From: Climacteris rufus
Lineage: Eukaryota; Chordata; Aves; Passeriformes; Climacteridae
Direction of reading: 5' to 3'
Length of the DNA stretch: 64,000 bases
Assembly: GCA_013398175.1 (NCBI GenBank)
Contig: VZRZ01008266.1
Location: 1,230,602 to 1,294,601, forward strand
The notes below the pieces were generated by a model. That model did no database searches, was not told the DNA's origin, and worked only from the letters and a program-made list of their open reading frames with translations. Shown one piece after another: positions 14,027 to 27,214 of this stretch. Every line of letters starts with the position of its first letter. Position 1 is the first letter of the stretch. The position numbers and the translations under genes were made by a program.

Positions 14027-15371
14027 GGAGCACATACAACCCTGATGCAGGTGAAACATATGTGTTTCTAAATATTTCACTGCAGAACCAAATTAGCTTT
14101 CAAAGCATGATGTCCATTCTGCCACATTATTCATTTCACTGCTTAGGAAATACAGTCAGTCTACTAATTTAACCACTGAAACTACTAATTGTGAGAAGTC
14201 TATCCCCAGGCACTATTTGAATTAGAGATCTGTAATTTTTTTTAGAGTAAAACACCTATTCTCACATCCCAAACCACATTATTGACCTTCTTTGGCTTTA
14301 AATAGACTTTGGCTTTAAATAGACTTGAAAGAAAGAGGACGAGTAAGCTTACATTGACTACAGATTTAAAAACCCCACAGGATTAGAGACTAAAATCACT
14401 CTCTTAAAAAAATAAAAAAATAATAAAGCAGCAAATCTTGCTTGCAAACAGTATTTCATTGGCAGAGAGAAAGTGACACACAACTTATTCTGTCCCTGAC
14501 AATTTAATTTGCCAGAAAGGGAGTTGCCAGAGATGCTTATGATCTGACTGTCTTCAGGAAATTCTTTCAGCTACTCTGTTCAGCTGAGAGAGATAAAGGC
14601 CAGCATGGCCATAACAGAGCTCAAGAATGTGGGGGAGCAGAGAAATATATTGTAGCTGAGCTTCCAGCAGAATACAATAAATCAAGAGCTCAAGATCTCC
14701 ATATGATCATTAGTATAACACTACAATAATGAATTGAGGATCAGGACAGGCTTCTGCTTCCTGAAAAAATAAACTAGCAGAGATTAAGTATGAAAATCAT
14801 CAGCGCAACAAATATATTCAGTACAAAGGAAAAAGAAATGGGGATATGGAAAACAGACCCAAGCTTGACAGACACAAAAAACCACAGAAGTGTGGGGAGT
14901 GGAGGGGTGCACATACAAAGGAATCCTTCAAAATGAAAAAGGAATCAAATGTACACTTCCAAGATCCTCCTAGACCACAGGCTTTCACATTTCCCCTCCT
15001 CTGTTGGAGTGCTACAGATATTACCTCAGCTGAGAGGTAAAATAACATTAGAGACTACTCTGACACAGCACAACAATAGACAGGGTCCCAGAACAAAGAT
15101 CTGCAAATGGTAGTGCCCTCTTTTCACTTTGGAATAAAAACAGGCAGAGAACACCAATAGCCCCTTCTATCATTTAATTTAAGATGCATTAGAATACAGC
15201 ATAACCGTTTCAATAGAGAAAATTGGCAGTACTGAGCATAGTGCATTGGGGAAAAAAATTGTCTGTGAGCAAATCTGCTCACTTTATTACTTCTAAAGCT
15301 TTTTCATCCGTGACTTTCCAGAGTTATGGCACGTTCTATGCAGTCCCTTGAAAATACCCCATTTTTGTGGG
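14027..15371. other. Unique non-coding DNA with a 17-bp duplication
   Basis: There is no gene. A perfect 17-base direct duplication (unit 'ctttggctttaaataga') lies at 14290-14323. An A-rich stretch with short AAT units lies at about 14405-14428. Overlapping open frames at 14818-15048 (minus) and 14846-15040 (plus) have no recognisable domain. Confidence 0.55.
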
Positions 15372-15396
15372 TTTTTTTTTTTTTTTTTTTTTTTTT
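15372..15396. repeat. Poly-T run of 25
   Basis: There are twenty-five uninterrupted T residues, preceded by 'tgtgggg'-type sequence and followed by 'gtccctcacc'. It could be the tail of a minus-strand retroposed sequence. However, I see no complement of a polyadenylation signal just to its right and no recognisable retroposed gene, so I call it a homopolymer only. Confidence 0.95.
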
Positions 15397-16700
15397 GTCC
15401 CTCACCTTGGAGATTTAGGGATAATTTCCTTCTTGCTTTTCCCAGGAGTTTCTAGCTGCTTTTTTTGCTGCTACACTGCTGTTTGCATCCTCATGCCACA
15501 GCTTGGTCAAGGGCTGTCACTGGAGAGGAACACTTGTTGCCCAGAGAAACTGTGCCATGGGGCAAAACTGCTGGGACAAGGCACAGAGGCAGCTGCCCCC
15601 GCCTGCTGTACCTTAGGGCAAACAAACTCTGTCCCCAGGTTTCTCTAAACCTGGTTGCTGGAGAGGGAGGAAGCACTGGTTTCCACAGGGAGAGCACTGT
15701 CTCCAGTGGCCCAGCTGACTCGGGCGTCTCCTTCAGAGAATTAACCCTGCAGATAAGGTAAAGCAGCTTTTGATTCTGTTGTGGCTGTTTCAAACCAAGC
15801 AACCTCAGGATTACAGACCAAGCTGCAGAAACCTGCCCCGAGATTTTCCTGAACGGTCATTTTATTTAAATAATCAAAACGAATAAGACAAGGATTCAGA
15901 ATTAGTGAATTAAAATATAAATTGGGTTGTTAAATACAAGCAAGTAAATATTCAAACACTCCATAACTTCTGAAAGGTCCAAATGTTTACCACAAATTAA
16001 ACCTACTTTAAACACTAAACTAAAGCTATTTTAAAGACTCCTTAGCAGGCTACAAAGATTTTTATGATGATCACAATTTTCAGTGTTTTCTGAGGAATGC
16101 AAACATCCAGCTTCCATTGGAAGTTTGCTAAAGAGGATAAAAGGATGGATGGGAGCAGCAGTAACAGAAAATGCTGAAATATCCTCATAAGGACTCAGAC
16201 ACAAAAGTTAAGCTTGTTATGGGAAAAGGAAGCATCTTGCACTTTTGTGTTGTTTTCCAGGGGAAGTCCTCAAAACATACAATGCATCTTAAAGAAAAAA
16301 AAATAAAAAAAGAGGTATGTGGCACTTGGGGGCTGATTTTAGGAAAGGTGAGGACCTGCAGGAGCCATGGGGCCAGCCCAGCCCCTCACAGCATCGTCTG
16401 CCGTCTTATCCCTCCTCTGCACAGCATCTGGACCCACAGCCTCACTTTCTGTTTCCCCTGCCTTTACCCAGAAATAACACTGCTCTTAACCTTCTTGATG
16501 GTTTGGGCTTTTTAGCTGAGCTGCCCCCTGTTCGACCATACCAAATAATAACAATAAAAATAACCTCGTGAAGTTCAGCACATCCCTTTGGCCCGTTTTC
16601 CGCCACCTGCCTCAGGTAATGAGCACCAATCTCCAAGGGAATCGTCTATAGAGACAGACAGCTGCAGCCACCCCGTGTTTGGTAAATGGTGCAATAAAGC
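15397..16700. other. GC-richer segment of unknown nature
   Basis: Three patches, at about 15440-15830, 16320-16480 and 16580-16680, are clearly richer in G and C than the surrounding DNA. They hold overlapping open frames on both strands of up to 114 codons. No protein domain is recognisable and CpG is not dense, so it is not a CpG island. Possible explanations are an unrecognised old transposon, an exon of a non-coding transcript, or chance. A donor-like AG|GTAAAG occurs near 15758, but no matching acceptor or frame supports an exon. Confidence 0.35.
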
Positions 16701-19700
16701 TACACATCAGAGTCCACAAGAGCTTATTTAAAAACTCAGAGGAGTAATTTCTCACCCTCACAGTGAAGAGGACAGACAAAGTGCACACCACAAGTGTCAT
16801 CTGTTCTACAGGACACATATCCTTTAAAGGAAGAAAACCTGAAGGACTTCTCTTCCCAAAATACCCATTCTGCCTTTTGTGGTTTCTCAGTTTAAAATGC
16901 ATGAGGACAAGGGTATAGGTGCACTTGGCAGTACTTAAGAAAAATGTTTTAGGTTTTACAACAATTTCAAAACCTTATTTTTAATTAGAAAGTATGTTCT
17001 TTTCCATGGGAAATCCTGGAAGCATGATCAGTAGCTAAGCAGCACAGCAGTGTTCCAGTTGGATGTCTAACTAGTAGCAAGGAATGATAATTGAAGTACA
17101 GGTATAATGGCAAAGCAATAAAACTGTAATGAAAATTTATAATACACTACCATAACTCTGAATATGAAAACAGATTAAGGTAATGTTGTTTTCAAGGAGC
17201 TCTCTTCTCCCTAATTAACAGTAATTTTTGTTGGTCTACCATATAAGTCATTGTTGTTCAGCTCTGGAATTTCTTTCTACTACTAGTTCATTTCTAACCT
17301 TTTATTAAGCATACTGCTTAAGAAAATCCCTTCCCTCATTTCTCTAGTCCCAGACCTCATAGTCTTGATTAGTTTGAAAATTCATTTTGCTCTTACCAAA
17401 ACCAAGAAGTAATTGTTCTCTGCATAGGCTTAATTTTAGTATGTTCTTTAATTTCTTCACCGTGTTCGTTGGATCACCCTAACAGTTTGTAATAAAAGAA
17501 TAACTGCAAAAATGCCCCCAAATCACTTAGAAATAGGCATTTTTCAATATTGTCAACTAAAATTTTTGAAATTAAGGGTTGAAAGCCTGATTCTTACTGA
17601 AAAGACTGTGACAGCATCTGCATTTGAGCATTAACAACATACCAGTCTTCACCAAGAATATAACAGCATAGATTGTTTTTTTCTCAAGTCAAAACCAGGT
17701 CATTAGGAAATTTAAGTGAAGCAAGAGCATTGAATTTGTGTTAACCAAAAGTAGCATCTTTTATTCAGTCTGCTTCAGAAAAACACTCATCTTTGCCTAG
17801 GATCTAACTTTGGAAAACAAACTGGATTTGTGTGACATAAGTCATGTGACTTTCAACTGTCTGCATGAAATTGAATTTATTATGGTATGAACATTTTTCT
17901 AATTTTGAAATATTATTCAACTTCAAGGCAGAAAAGTTTTTCTAATCCCTGAATGGAAAGGCGATAAATTTTGGTCAATCTTATGTGCAGAAAAGCCATG
18001 TTTATCTTGGTCACGGTTTTCAATACTTCAGAAAATCCTGCCTAAACGGCGTGTTCTCTGTGTTTCTCATTGTATCTGTCTTGACGTATCTGTTCTCTGG
18101 ATGTTCTCATATCAGTTTTTCCTTCTGTAGTGATGATTTCATATGAAGTAGAATCATGCTTTCATTCGTTCACTTATAGGGTCTAGTAGTGACACGTGTG
18201 TGACACAGTAGTGACACAGTAGTGACTTGATTCTTTTGGTATTTCTGTATTTCAAAAGTATTGAACATTTTTTAAAGTTCCCTTTTCTGTTTATTTAAAA
18301 CCCTTACAATTATGCAACAATATTTTAATAAACTGAGGTATAGGCTATACCTCTGCGTGGTCATACTCAAAAGGATTTAAAGTTAGGTAATATAACTAAT
18401 CCATTATTTAAAAGCCTGACAATACAACCATTACACAGGTAGTTTCCAGAACAGCAGGGCAGCTATTACAATACTAAGCTGTAGTAACTGTGTAGAACAG
18501 TTTGCTAACAGAAGTCAAAGTGTTTAAGACATCTTGACAGAGAACTTTTAAATGGTAAATATGACAATTTTGCAGACACTTTCTGGAAGTTTTTTCCATT
18601 GTGAAGAGGACAGCAGGAGAGAAAGCATGAAAGGACCAGAGGAACTGATTAATGTAAATGAAAACATTACTGAGAGATTGTTTCATTAAGCTGTGAAATT
18701 GAAAAGAAGAATCATAGGAATCTCAAACAACAGCAGTCATGATTCCCCTTCCAAATTACCACATGGCAAGATGTAATACTTTCCTATCCTGCTGCAGGCT
18801 TTGTATTATTCATTCCCAGTCTGACCCCCCACGGAGACAAGTTTCAGAAAGAAATATGTATTAACAATCAAAGTAGAGAAAAACTCAGAACTTCCTGTAG
18901 AAATTACCTAGCAAAGTCAGAGCTGAGGTCATTACAAGAGTGAGTATACTTTGCTTAGGGTGACTAAGAACAAAGTTACAGTAAAAGCAGAGTAAAGAAA
19001 TAACTGAAAATTTCTCCATGGGCTGTGCAGTATTGTACCAATTCAAAAAAGACTAGAACTTTGGAGTCATGAGGTACTCATAAGGTACCTTTATTTGCAT
19101 GCATCAGGTTAAATTCATTAAAACGAGGTAGTGCTGCCTGTAAACCTGACCCTCCATGCAGTTTCATGAACTGAAAGTTGAGCATGATCAGGTGCTTTGT
19201 TACTTCACCAGTTCTGAAGCAGGATTGAGATTAATGTGGAGTTAGAAAGCACGGTATTCTTTTTTTTTTCCTTACTGTGTCCATTTTTATTTTAAAATTA
19301 TTTCAGTTTATACATATCTATCAGGTTTTACCTGTATCTGATTCTAAAGTTCTGGTGGAAAGATCACTCTGTCTTCTGACCACCTCTAGCACAGTGGTAA
19401 ATTGTTCTTGGATGGATGCTACATGTCACCTTCTGTATAACTGCTAACAACTATTCCAAACAGGCTGGGAAACAAGTCCTACTTCAATTCTGGGCCACAT
19501 CCTGCAGATTTTCTTCTCAGTGGGATGTTTACCAAATATCATGTATTAAACTGGCTACAAATCCCAGATTTATTTGGGGATTTTAAACTAACTTAACAAC
19601 ACTGTTTCTGACTGTAATTAACAAATTAGTTACATGCAATTTAAATAATAGTGTGCTTCCCTGTCACACTTCATTTGTTATTCATGGAACAGCATAATCT

Positions 19701-21526
19701 TTCCTACTTAGCTTTTAAGTTTCTTAACTTAGAGACTCTGCCAATCGAAGTGGTAAAACTTGCATATGAGAAAATGTAAGAGAGACATGGTAACAACTCA
19801 GCCTCCAAATCATCCCTAATAGACAAAAGCATGGAAAATGCATACTGTTGGCTCTAATTTTTCAAAACTTCATTTTTCCACCTCAAAGAATCAGAAGCAT
19901 TCTTAGCTTCTGTTTGGTAGTCCTGAGAGGATAAACTCACTGACACATGCAAGCAGCACAGATGCATCAACACCTGAATACTGACGCAGTCTTGAAACAG
20001 GAGCAGCTTCGGTTTTGGCTACTGGCATTAAACCAGCAAATCTTTCGGTACCAACAACAGAGAAAACACCCCAAAACCCAGGAGCATTTAAGAAAAAGTG
20101 CTTTATGTCTTCAGTTACTTAAAACCTGGACACTGTCATCCAATCCAGCCTGAGAACAGTGAGGCATACTTTGTGATGGATTACAAATGGATTTAAAATA
20201 CTCGTTTTTTAAATTATGATTGCTCTTTCATAAGAGCAGACCCAAACTGACCTCAAGAAATTTTGGGTAAGGACAGCAACTGATGGTAACCATGAAATGA
20301 AGAGACTCCCTAAAATCCATTTCTGTTATTATTGTTATTTTTCCTTCCTTACATCAGGAAAATTGTAGAATAATTATGGGAAAATTGAAGAAATATGCAC
20401 CAAAATGTTTTTTTTTTACTTTTCTGGCTGTAAAAAGGATGGACCAATAATTTTAAATTAATATGCCAAATAAATATTTTATAATTATTAATATAAAAAT
20501 ATTTAGATACATATGGCCTTAGGAAAATTATATCAAAGCTGAGGCACTGCAAATAAGTAGCCAGGTTTTTTTATTCAAAAGTCAAAACTCTATCTGCACC
20601 ACTAGGAATTTATCTCCTTAAGTTAAAATTAGGTGTCTCTTTAGAATTTCAGTCATAACCTTGTAAATCCTTATTCCTAAAAAGAAAACCATTTACGTGA
20701 AAAGGAAATTAGTCAGGTTCAAACTCTTGGCAGGAGTAGTGGGAAGGAATACCTGTTATGTCTTCTAATTCGAAGATCTGAGAGCTTGAATCAAGGGTAT
20801 CCATAAAAACTCAGCTCCCATCTTCACTTAGTTTCAACTTCTCAACATGAAATTACTGGAGTTTATGAATAGCTTGTAAAGCTATTTTCCTGCACTGCAT
20901 GAGATTTCCTTCATGCATTCTCTTGTTTTTTATCCCCTAGTGATCTTCCTCAACAAAACACTCAGTGGTGATCAACATCAGACTTTGAAGAAACTCCATA
21001 CAAACAGGATTATGAGAGCCAATGCTGAATTTCTGTTGCAGCTATTTTTAGTTTTGCCATACCTTGCAGATGAACTTCTTTAGGAATTTCAGTTCGTAAA
21101 TTGAAGAAGTAGTTATGGCAGGAAAGTGCATAAGAGAACTTGAGAGTATCTCGTGCTTCCAGAATGTTTCAATTGAGGCTATAGCCTCCATTTAGCAAAC
21201 AAACAAAAGGCAACTAATTGATTGTTGTTGGATTAGGAAAAATAAGAGTCTGATGACAGAATATTTAGGTAAAACATCTAGGTACTTCCTTACTTAGTGT
21301 ACTTTTCCATTTTCAAATGCTTTTTGGCTACTACCAGATTTGGCTAGATGAAGCTGGCTTACTATGGATGCTCTTTGGATTTTTACATTCTTAAGAGCAT
21401 CTCTTGTTGCAATGAATGCACCTCTCTTTTCTTGGCATTGCCCAGTGTTTGGCAGGCTGCAGCGAGCACAGGAGAAGCTCAATACCAGATACAGGTTCAG
21501 TGACTCCACTGCACACCTTGCCTGGT
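16701..21526. other. Unique AT-rich non-coding DNA
   Basis: No gene is evident; open frames are at most 96 codons and featureless. It contains a short 11-bp tandem repeat (18189-18227, listed separately) and several A or T runs. The words 'gggccacatcctgcagattt' near 19492 weakly resemble half of an old palindromic amniote repeat, but the match is too short to call. Confidence 0.5.
18189..18227. repeat. 11-bp tandem repeat, about 3.5 units
   Basis: The unit 'gtgacacagta' occurs twice perfectly (18200-18210 and 18211-18221). It is preceded by a variant 'gtgacacgtgt' and followed by a partial unit. The array is short and there is no sign of a function. Confidence 0.9.
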
Positions 21527-21542
21527 GCACACACACACACAC
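21527..21542. repeat. (CA)8 microsatellite
   Basis: Eight CA units form a short dinucleotide repeat within unique sequence. Confidence 0.9.
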
Positions 21543-21998
21543 TTGTGGCCTGAATTAGTTAACTTTTTACCACATCTTATGAAAGGCTCATTACCTACTC
21601 ACTTCCTTCTTCCCTCTTTACCATGCTGTATATGTAATCATAAAGACTTACATTAGCTATTTCTATTTACATGAAATACGACAAAACAACACAGTCAAAC
21701 ACTAACAGAGCAGGTAAGTAAAACCTATCAAAATCAATGGACTTACAAACAAAGAAAAGATCAGCTGTAAAAAAACAATATTAAGCTTACAAGAAAAGTC
21801 TTGGTGATAATATTTCTATGTATCATTTCCTTTTAATCTGGTTAATGAAAGAAATAACTACTCTTGCAGATTAATGAATACATTGCACAACATCTAGAAA
21901 ATAAACTTTTATTAGTATTGTAGAAATGTGAACTTTTAATAACCTGGCTGACAAAGCTCATAAATATACTTTCTGTAAATATGACCAAAAGAAAATAG

Positions 21999-23065
21999 CA
22001 TAGGATCATTTAGGTTGGAAGAACCCTGTAAGATCATTGAGTCCAGCTCTTTACCTAACACTGCCATGCCCACCACTTAAAATTCTGTCCCCAGGTGCCA
22101 CAACTAAACATCTTTTAAATACCTCCAAAGATGGTGACTCTACCACTTCCCTGAGCCACCTCTTCCAATCTCTAACAACCCTTTAAGTCAAGGCCTTTTT
22201 CCTAATACCCAGTAGAAACCTCCCCTGATACAAATATTAGGTCTTTTCGTATTCTATAATTTGTTACCTGGGAGAAGAGACCCCACCTGTCTACAACCTC
22301 CTTTTCTCCAGGCTAAACACCCCCAGCTGCTCCTCACCAGACTTGTGCTCCAGACCCTTCCCCAGCTCGGTTCCCTTCTCTGGAGTTGCTCCAGTGCCTC
22401 AAAACATTTCTTATGGTGAGGAGCCCAAGAATGGAACACAGGATTGGAGGTGTGGCCTCGCCAGTGTCGAATACAGGGCAGCGATCCTCTCCCTGGTCCT
22501 GCTGCCACACTTTGCTAACACAAACCAGGATGCCATTGGCCTCCTTGGCCACCTGGACACACTCTTGCCCCAGCCTGTAGTGCTGCAGGGGGTTGTTGTG
22601 ACCCAGGTGCAGGACTCGGCACTTGGTCTCGTGAACTTCGAAATTGGCCTTGGCCCACTGCTCCAGCCTGTCCAGAGCTCTCTGCAGAGCCTTCCTGCCC
22701 TTCAGCAGATCAGCACTCCCACCAGGCCAGGTGCTACCTGCAAACTTGCTGAGGGTGCACTCATCCAGATCACCAATAAAGATAACGAACAGGGCTGGCC
22801 CAGCACTGAGTCCTGGGGAGCCACTTGTGCCTGGCCACCAACTGGGATTGACTCTCTCCACCACCACTCTCTGGACCTGTCCAGTTTCTACCCAGAGAAC
22901 AGTGCACCTGTCCAAGCCATGAGCTCCCAGTTTTCCCTGGAGAATGCTGTGAGAAACAGTGTCAAAGGTCTCCTAAAGTCCAGGCAGACCACATCCACAG
23001 CCTGTTCGGTATCCACCAAGCAGGCCACCGTGCCACAGGTGTGCAAGTGAAACAGGCTTCTGAGA
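21999..23065 (-). mobile_element. CR1 LINE, truncated, with reverse-transcriptase relic
   Basis: This is the longest young-looking transposon here. The antisense 3' end begins near 'cataggatcatttaggttgg', followed by the standard CR1 antisense path to about 23065. The minus-strand frame 22334-22915 (193 codons) is the C-terminal part of CR1 ORF2 reverse transcriptase. It includes GPALFVIFIGDLDECTLSKF, an altered catalytic box, then DRLEQWAKANFEVHETKCRV and LHLGHNNPLQHYRLG. The two catalytic aspartates of the usual FADD motif are replaced (FAGS). About 25-27 residues expected between 'QHYRLG' and 'VAKEANGIL' are missing, with the junction near 22565. The copy is therefore non-functional. The element lies directly left of an older LINE in the opposite orientation. 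Confidence 0.93.
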
Positions 23066-23423
23066 CCTGGAGTAACATCTGATCACTCAGAACTTCAGCT
23101 GTTTAAGCATGAAACTCAGAGTCACAGGACCACTGCTACCTGTACTTCCATACTTTTGTCATAATTCACCTTACCTTCTCTTCTTATTCCATCAATATTA
23201 ATACCAGAAGCAAATTCAGTTTCATTGACGCTGCTGTTTTACACTGCAAACACAAATCTAAAGTAGATACTAAATTCTAGTAAAATTCTGAAGTGCACAC
23301 AGATTTGACCTGACATCAGTTATATAGCACAATGCATGAAGATAAAAGCACACACTACTTAAAAAAAAGAGAGATTCCTGGTTAAAGGGACAAGGGGAAC
23401 TGATTGCACTGAAATGTCAACAG

Positions 23424-24235
23424 CTCAGCCTGAAGAACTGTTGTTGAACAGGTTATTCAGGGGTCATTTTGGACCTAATTTTGTTAAATATTTACATTAA
23501 TAATACCCTAAAAAGAAGGGTGATAATAAAAAAGGTTTTAAAATGGGTTTCCAATACAGAGGAATAGAAAATCAACAGGAATTTAAAAGCTTGGTTTGGC
23601 ATACAAAAAATGGAATTAAATAGCATTAATATATAGTTCACTATCATGCTTTTCAGGACTGAGAAAATCTCAGTAAAAAAAGCCAGTGCTCATCTGCAGC
23701 AAATCACTGATATTTCTCTATATGACCATGAATTATGAGTCTAAGTCTGCTTTGGAAAAGGATATTGAGTTTATCATACAAAATATTTCTAGAAGAGGTA
23801 AGGGAGATCAATACTGTTGTATAAGTCAGAGCTGAGATATCATCCAAACAGCACATCTGGACATCAGAAATATTGCTTGGGTCTCCAGTGCACAAAAATA
23901 TGTCTTCAAGTTGGAATATATAGTGAGAAAAGCAATTGCCATGAGCATAGGAGTGGATTATCTACTTCACAAATTATAACAAAACAGTGTAGTTTGCAGA
24001 ACCTAGCAAACCAAAATTGATGTTATGACAATATATAATTTTCTATAAAAATAAGCAAGAGAGGAAGGTAAGGAGGGAATCACAGCTAAAACAAGTAAAT
24101 GCCAATGCCCACATTACTACCAAAGGATAAGAAACCAGCCATTGAAATACTGACACTGAAAATTAAAGAAGGTATAAAATTCTGGAACAGTTTCCTAATG
24201 TTCTTAGCAGTTAAAGAAAGATCTGTTTAAACTTC
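23424..24235 (+). mobile_element. Ancient CR1/L3-type LINE relic
   Basis: This is a heavily decayed sense-strand LINE that keeps a colinear series of CR1-superfamily landmarks. In order: 'ggttattcaggggtcatttt' and 'ggacctaattttgttaaata' (reverse-transcriptase GPxLFNIFIND region), 'aaatatttctagaagaggta' (the '...ISSRDKE' region), 'gagatatcatccaaacagca' (the RPHLEYC region), 'agagaaaagcaa'-like text at about 23920, 'cagaacctagcaaac' at about 23997, and 'ttctggaacagtttcctaat' near the 3' end at about 24180. No open frame survives. The divergence is far greater than in the neighbouring 22.0-23.07 kb CR1, so this is a much older insertion. The family could be CR1 or the related L3; the edges are approximate. 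Confidence 0.75.
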
Positions 24236-27214
24236 TGAAAAAGTTTATATGAACAATTACTGAAAACACCATCAGCATAATTCCTCAAAGACAAGCTTTT
24301 CAACTTATTAGGAAAACGGAGAATGACCGTTTTTTGACTTTATTTTCTTTCTGCTTGGGTTGTTTTCAACCAAACCCGTACAATATGTGCTTGCACTTGC
24401 TTTCACATCACTGTAAGTGCAAATATGAAGCAAGGTACAGCACAACAGACTTCCCTCACATTTCCACTGGTCAGAATTAGCCAGTGATTTATCCATTGTG
24501 TATTTTTTCTTATTGCATTTCTAAAGGCACAGGCTGTTACTTTTACAAAGCCTATGATATCTGAATTTACAAATTTGTTTTACACGTAAGAGCTACATGG
24601 TGTATTTCTCCTCACAGAGGAGGCAAATATTTTAGAACTATATTTCCAGTTGATCTAATTGCATTTACAAATGTAAATTATTATCCAACAGAGTCATAAT
24701 AAATAATTTTGGTCCTTGTTATCTTGTATTCAGGATACTTTCCTGTTCTGTACATTTTTTTCAGCTTTTCTCCTGGATTAATTGCTCTCGTCTACACATG
24801 GATGCTCCCATTGTCTTCCTTTATTTCCCCTCCCTCACCTTTTATTGTTTGAAATTGCAGTGGGGGTTTTTCCCCACTTCTCTGATATTTCCTCAAACAT
24901 TCCTTCCAGGAAAATCAGATAGTGCAAATTTCAGGAAAAGAGCTACATAAAAACCTGCAAATGCAAATTAAGGACATTTGTTTTAAAACAAAGACAAAGA
25001 GTTTCCAACAATAAAAGGTCTGTGATATTTGTCCTCCCTAACACATTAGTCTAAATTTCAGTCTAGTAAATCCTTGGGAAGCAGACTCTTGCCTAGGCAG
25101 TCAGGCCAGAATGCATGGTAAACAAAACACCTACTGAGAACTGAGAAGCAGATGTTCTGGTAAAAGAGAGATAAAATGTAGCTGAAATGTTTATCTAGAA
25201 ACTCTGCCTAGAATCTGATGGACTCCAAAAAAAAAAAAAATCAAAAGTTTTTTGCTGGAAGTTTTCCTCGGTTACACTGCATGAAAAAAGAACCCCTATT
25301 TTTTCCTTACTTCTTCTTTGATTAAAAAAAAAAAAAAATCTCTGAGCCAGCTAATTAGTCTCTCCTAAACAGTGATTAAACATTTTTATTGCAGCAAGAA
25401 AGGAAGAAGGCTGGTAGCAAACCTTGAGCTGACACTGTTCTGAAATTAAGTCTTCCTCAAGAAATGAGGACTCCCAAGAAAATTCTGATGATGAGTAAAA
25501 AAACTGTTATGGGTTGAATTTTATTCAGGAAAAAATATAAAATGCTACTAAATATTTAGAAGTGCAGTTCAGTATTTGTTAATGATTTCTGATCTATGTA
25601 ATGTCTGAAAGATACTGGAAGATCTTTAAACCTCTACTTTTTCTTACAATGGAAAAATGAGACGGTAGCTTAATTACTAAAGAAGAAAAAAATTCAATAG
25701 TAATCTTTTTGTAAATAATTTTATCTCCGTTATTGTATCCATTTATATTTTTGACTTTTCCCTTCTGATAAAATTGGCTGAAGAAATAACATAAACCAAA
25801 CTATATGGAAATGAGGAATTTGAAGAGGCAGTATTTTTCAAGTGTGTTTATGTAGTTTCAGAAAACCTATAACATTCATCATCAGAAAATGAGGGAACTG
25901 TTATGTTGAACCTTCCCATTAGCCTAATATGACTAAACTCTCAGTGAATGTCTTAATCAGAGATCTTTATGAAATATAATCTTTCCTGTATTAGAAATAA
26001 GAAGGCCTTTGGTTCGCAAGACAATTATGCTGAGCTTATTTTTCCGTGGCCTACAAAGAAGGTAATCCCTCTTATTAATGGTTCAAATATCAAATGCAGG
26101 AGACAAGTTTAATGGAATTATTTTTTAATCTTTTCACTGTCACCAGAAGTGCCATCTGACATTAATCCCCTGGTACTAGTAATAAGATTAAATGAGAAAT
26201 TTTACCTTTGGCATTGTATGATAGACTAAAGCACAGGAAGAAACCTCATCAATGGTTTAAAAAAGATTTAGTGTCAGTTGTTCAACAACCTAGCAAATGT
26301 TCCCTATGGGAAAACAGCTACAAATACTAGGCAAAAAATCATCACTTTTTCTGTCTAGTGATATAGAAAAATACAGAAAAATAGTCTTTCAACCATGTGA
26401 TCTAGGAAATGTCTACTTTAAGACCTGGAAACACAAAGCAAATAGGAAAGTGAAATCTAAGTGAATGAACAGTATAAACAAAAATAATAAAAGCTTCAAA
26501 TAAATACTTATCAACAACAAGGAAAAAATTATACTCAGTCTTAAGTTCAGAAATAGGGATAAATTGAAAGCTGCAAAATCTAGATGGGTCATATACTGTT
26601 AAAAAAGCTAATTCAAATAGAAAAAGCATCTTCCATTTAATAAAGAAATTGAAAACCAGGAAAGCTGTAGCTTGCTGCTGAAAAAGAGGATAGATTGGTG
26701 ATGAAAGATAATTTAGGTTTGACCTGGAAGCAAATCGTATGGGTCTCTGTTTTCAGCAGAGGAGATTGGTTAAGTGTAAGACAAAACAAAACAAGATTGA
26801 TAAAGTAAAGTGGAAACTACAGTAATGTTGTGTACTTAGTCACACATAATAGTGAGAACGGTCTCAAGGTCTAACAAATCTTTGAAGTCAACACCAACAC
26901 CATACCATAAGAGTGGCTAAAGTAATTGATCTTTAGGTCCAGTAGACTCTCAATAACAGGTAAACCCAAAATGTTTGAAGGATAATTAGTCATAGACAGA
27001 ATGAATAATGAAATCAGTGGAAAATCATTTCCCTGTGATAGGTACCACACCAGTTTTGCTGGGTAGACTTATGCCCAGCCCCGATGTTAAGACAAATGAA
27101 ACCCAGTCCATTTTGTCTTTGTAAACCAGCATAAATAATATACTGGAGAAGACCTCATTAAGGAATTGCCTCAGGGAGGCATGGCAATGGCATTAACTGG
27201 AAACACTTTCCCAA
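24236..27214. other. Unique AT-rich DNA with possible conserved blocks
   Basis: There is no gene or clear transposon. A-runs lie at 25227-25241 and 25324-25338. Two stretches (about 24640-24720 and 26040-26215) are rich in homeodomain-like TAAT and ATTA words with balanced, non-repetitive composition. This is the appearance of conserved non-coding elements, but conservation cannot be judged from a single sequence. Confidence 0.45.

Noticed and set aside
15372..15396. Poly-T as the tail of a processed pseudogene on the minus strand.
   Set aside because: No complement of a polyadenylation signal and no recognisable gene body follow it.
22343..23050. A 235-codon plus-strand open frame, the longest in the window.
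   Set aside because: It lies wholly antisense to the CR1 reverse-transcriptase relic and has no domain of its own.
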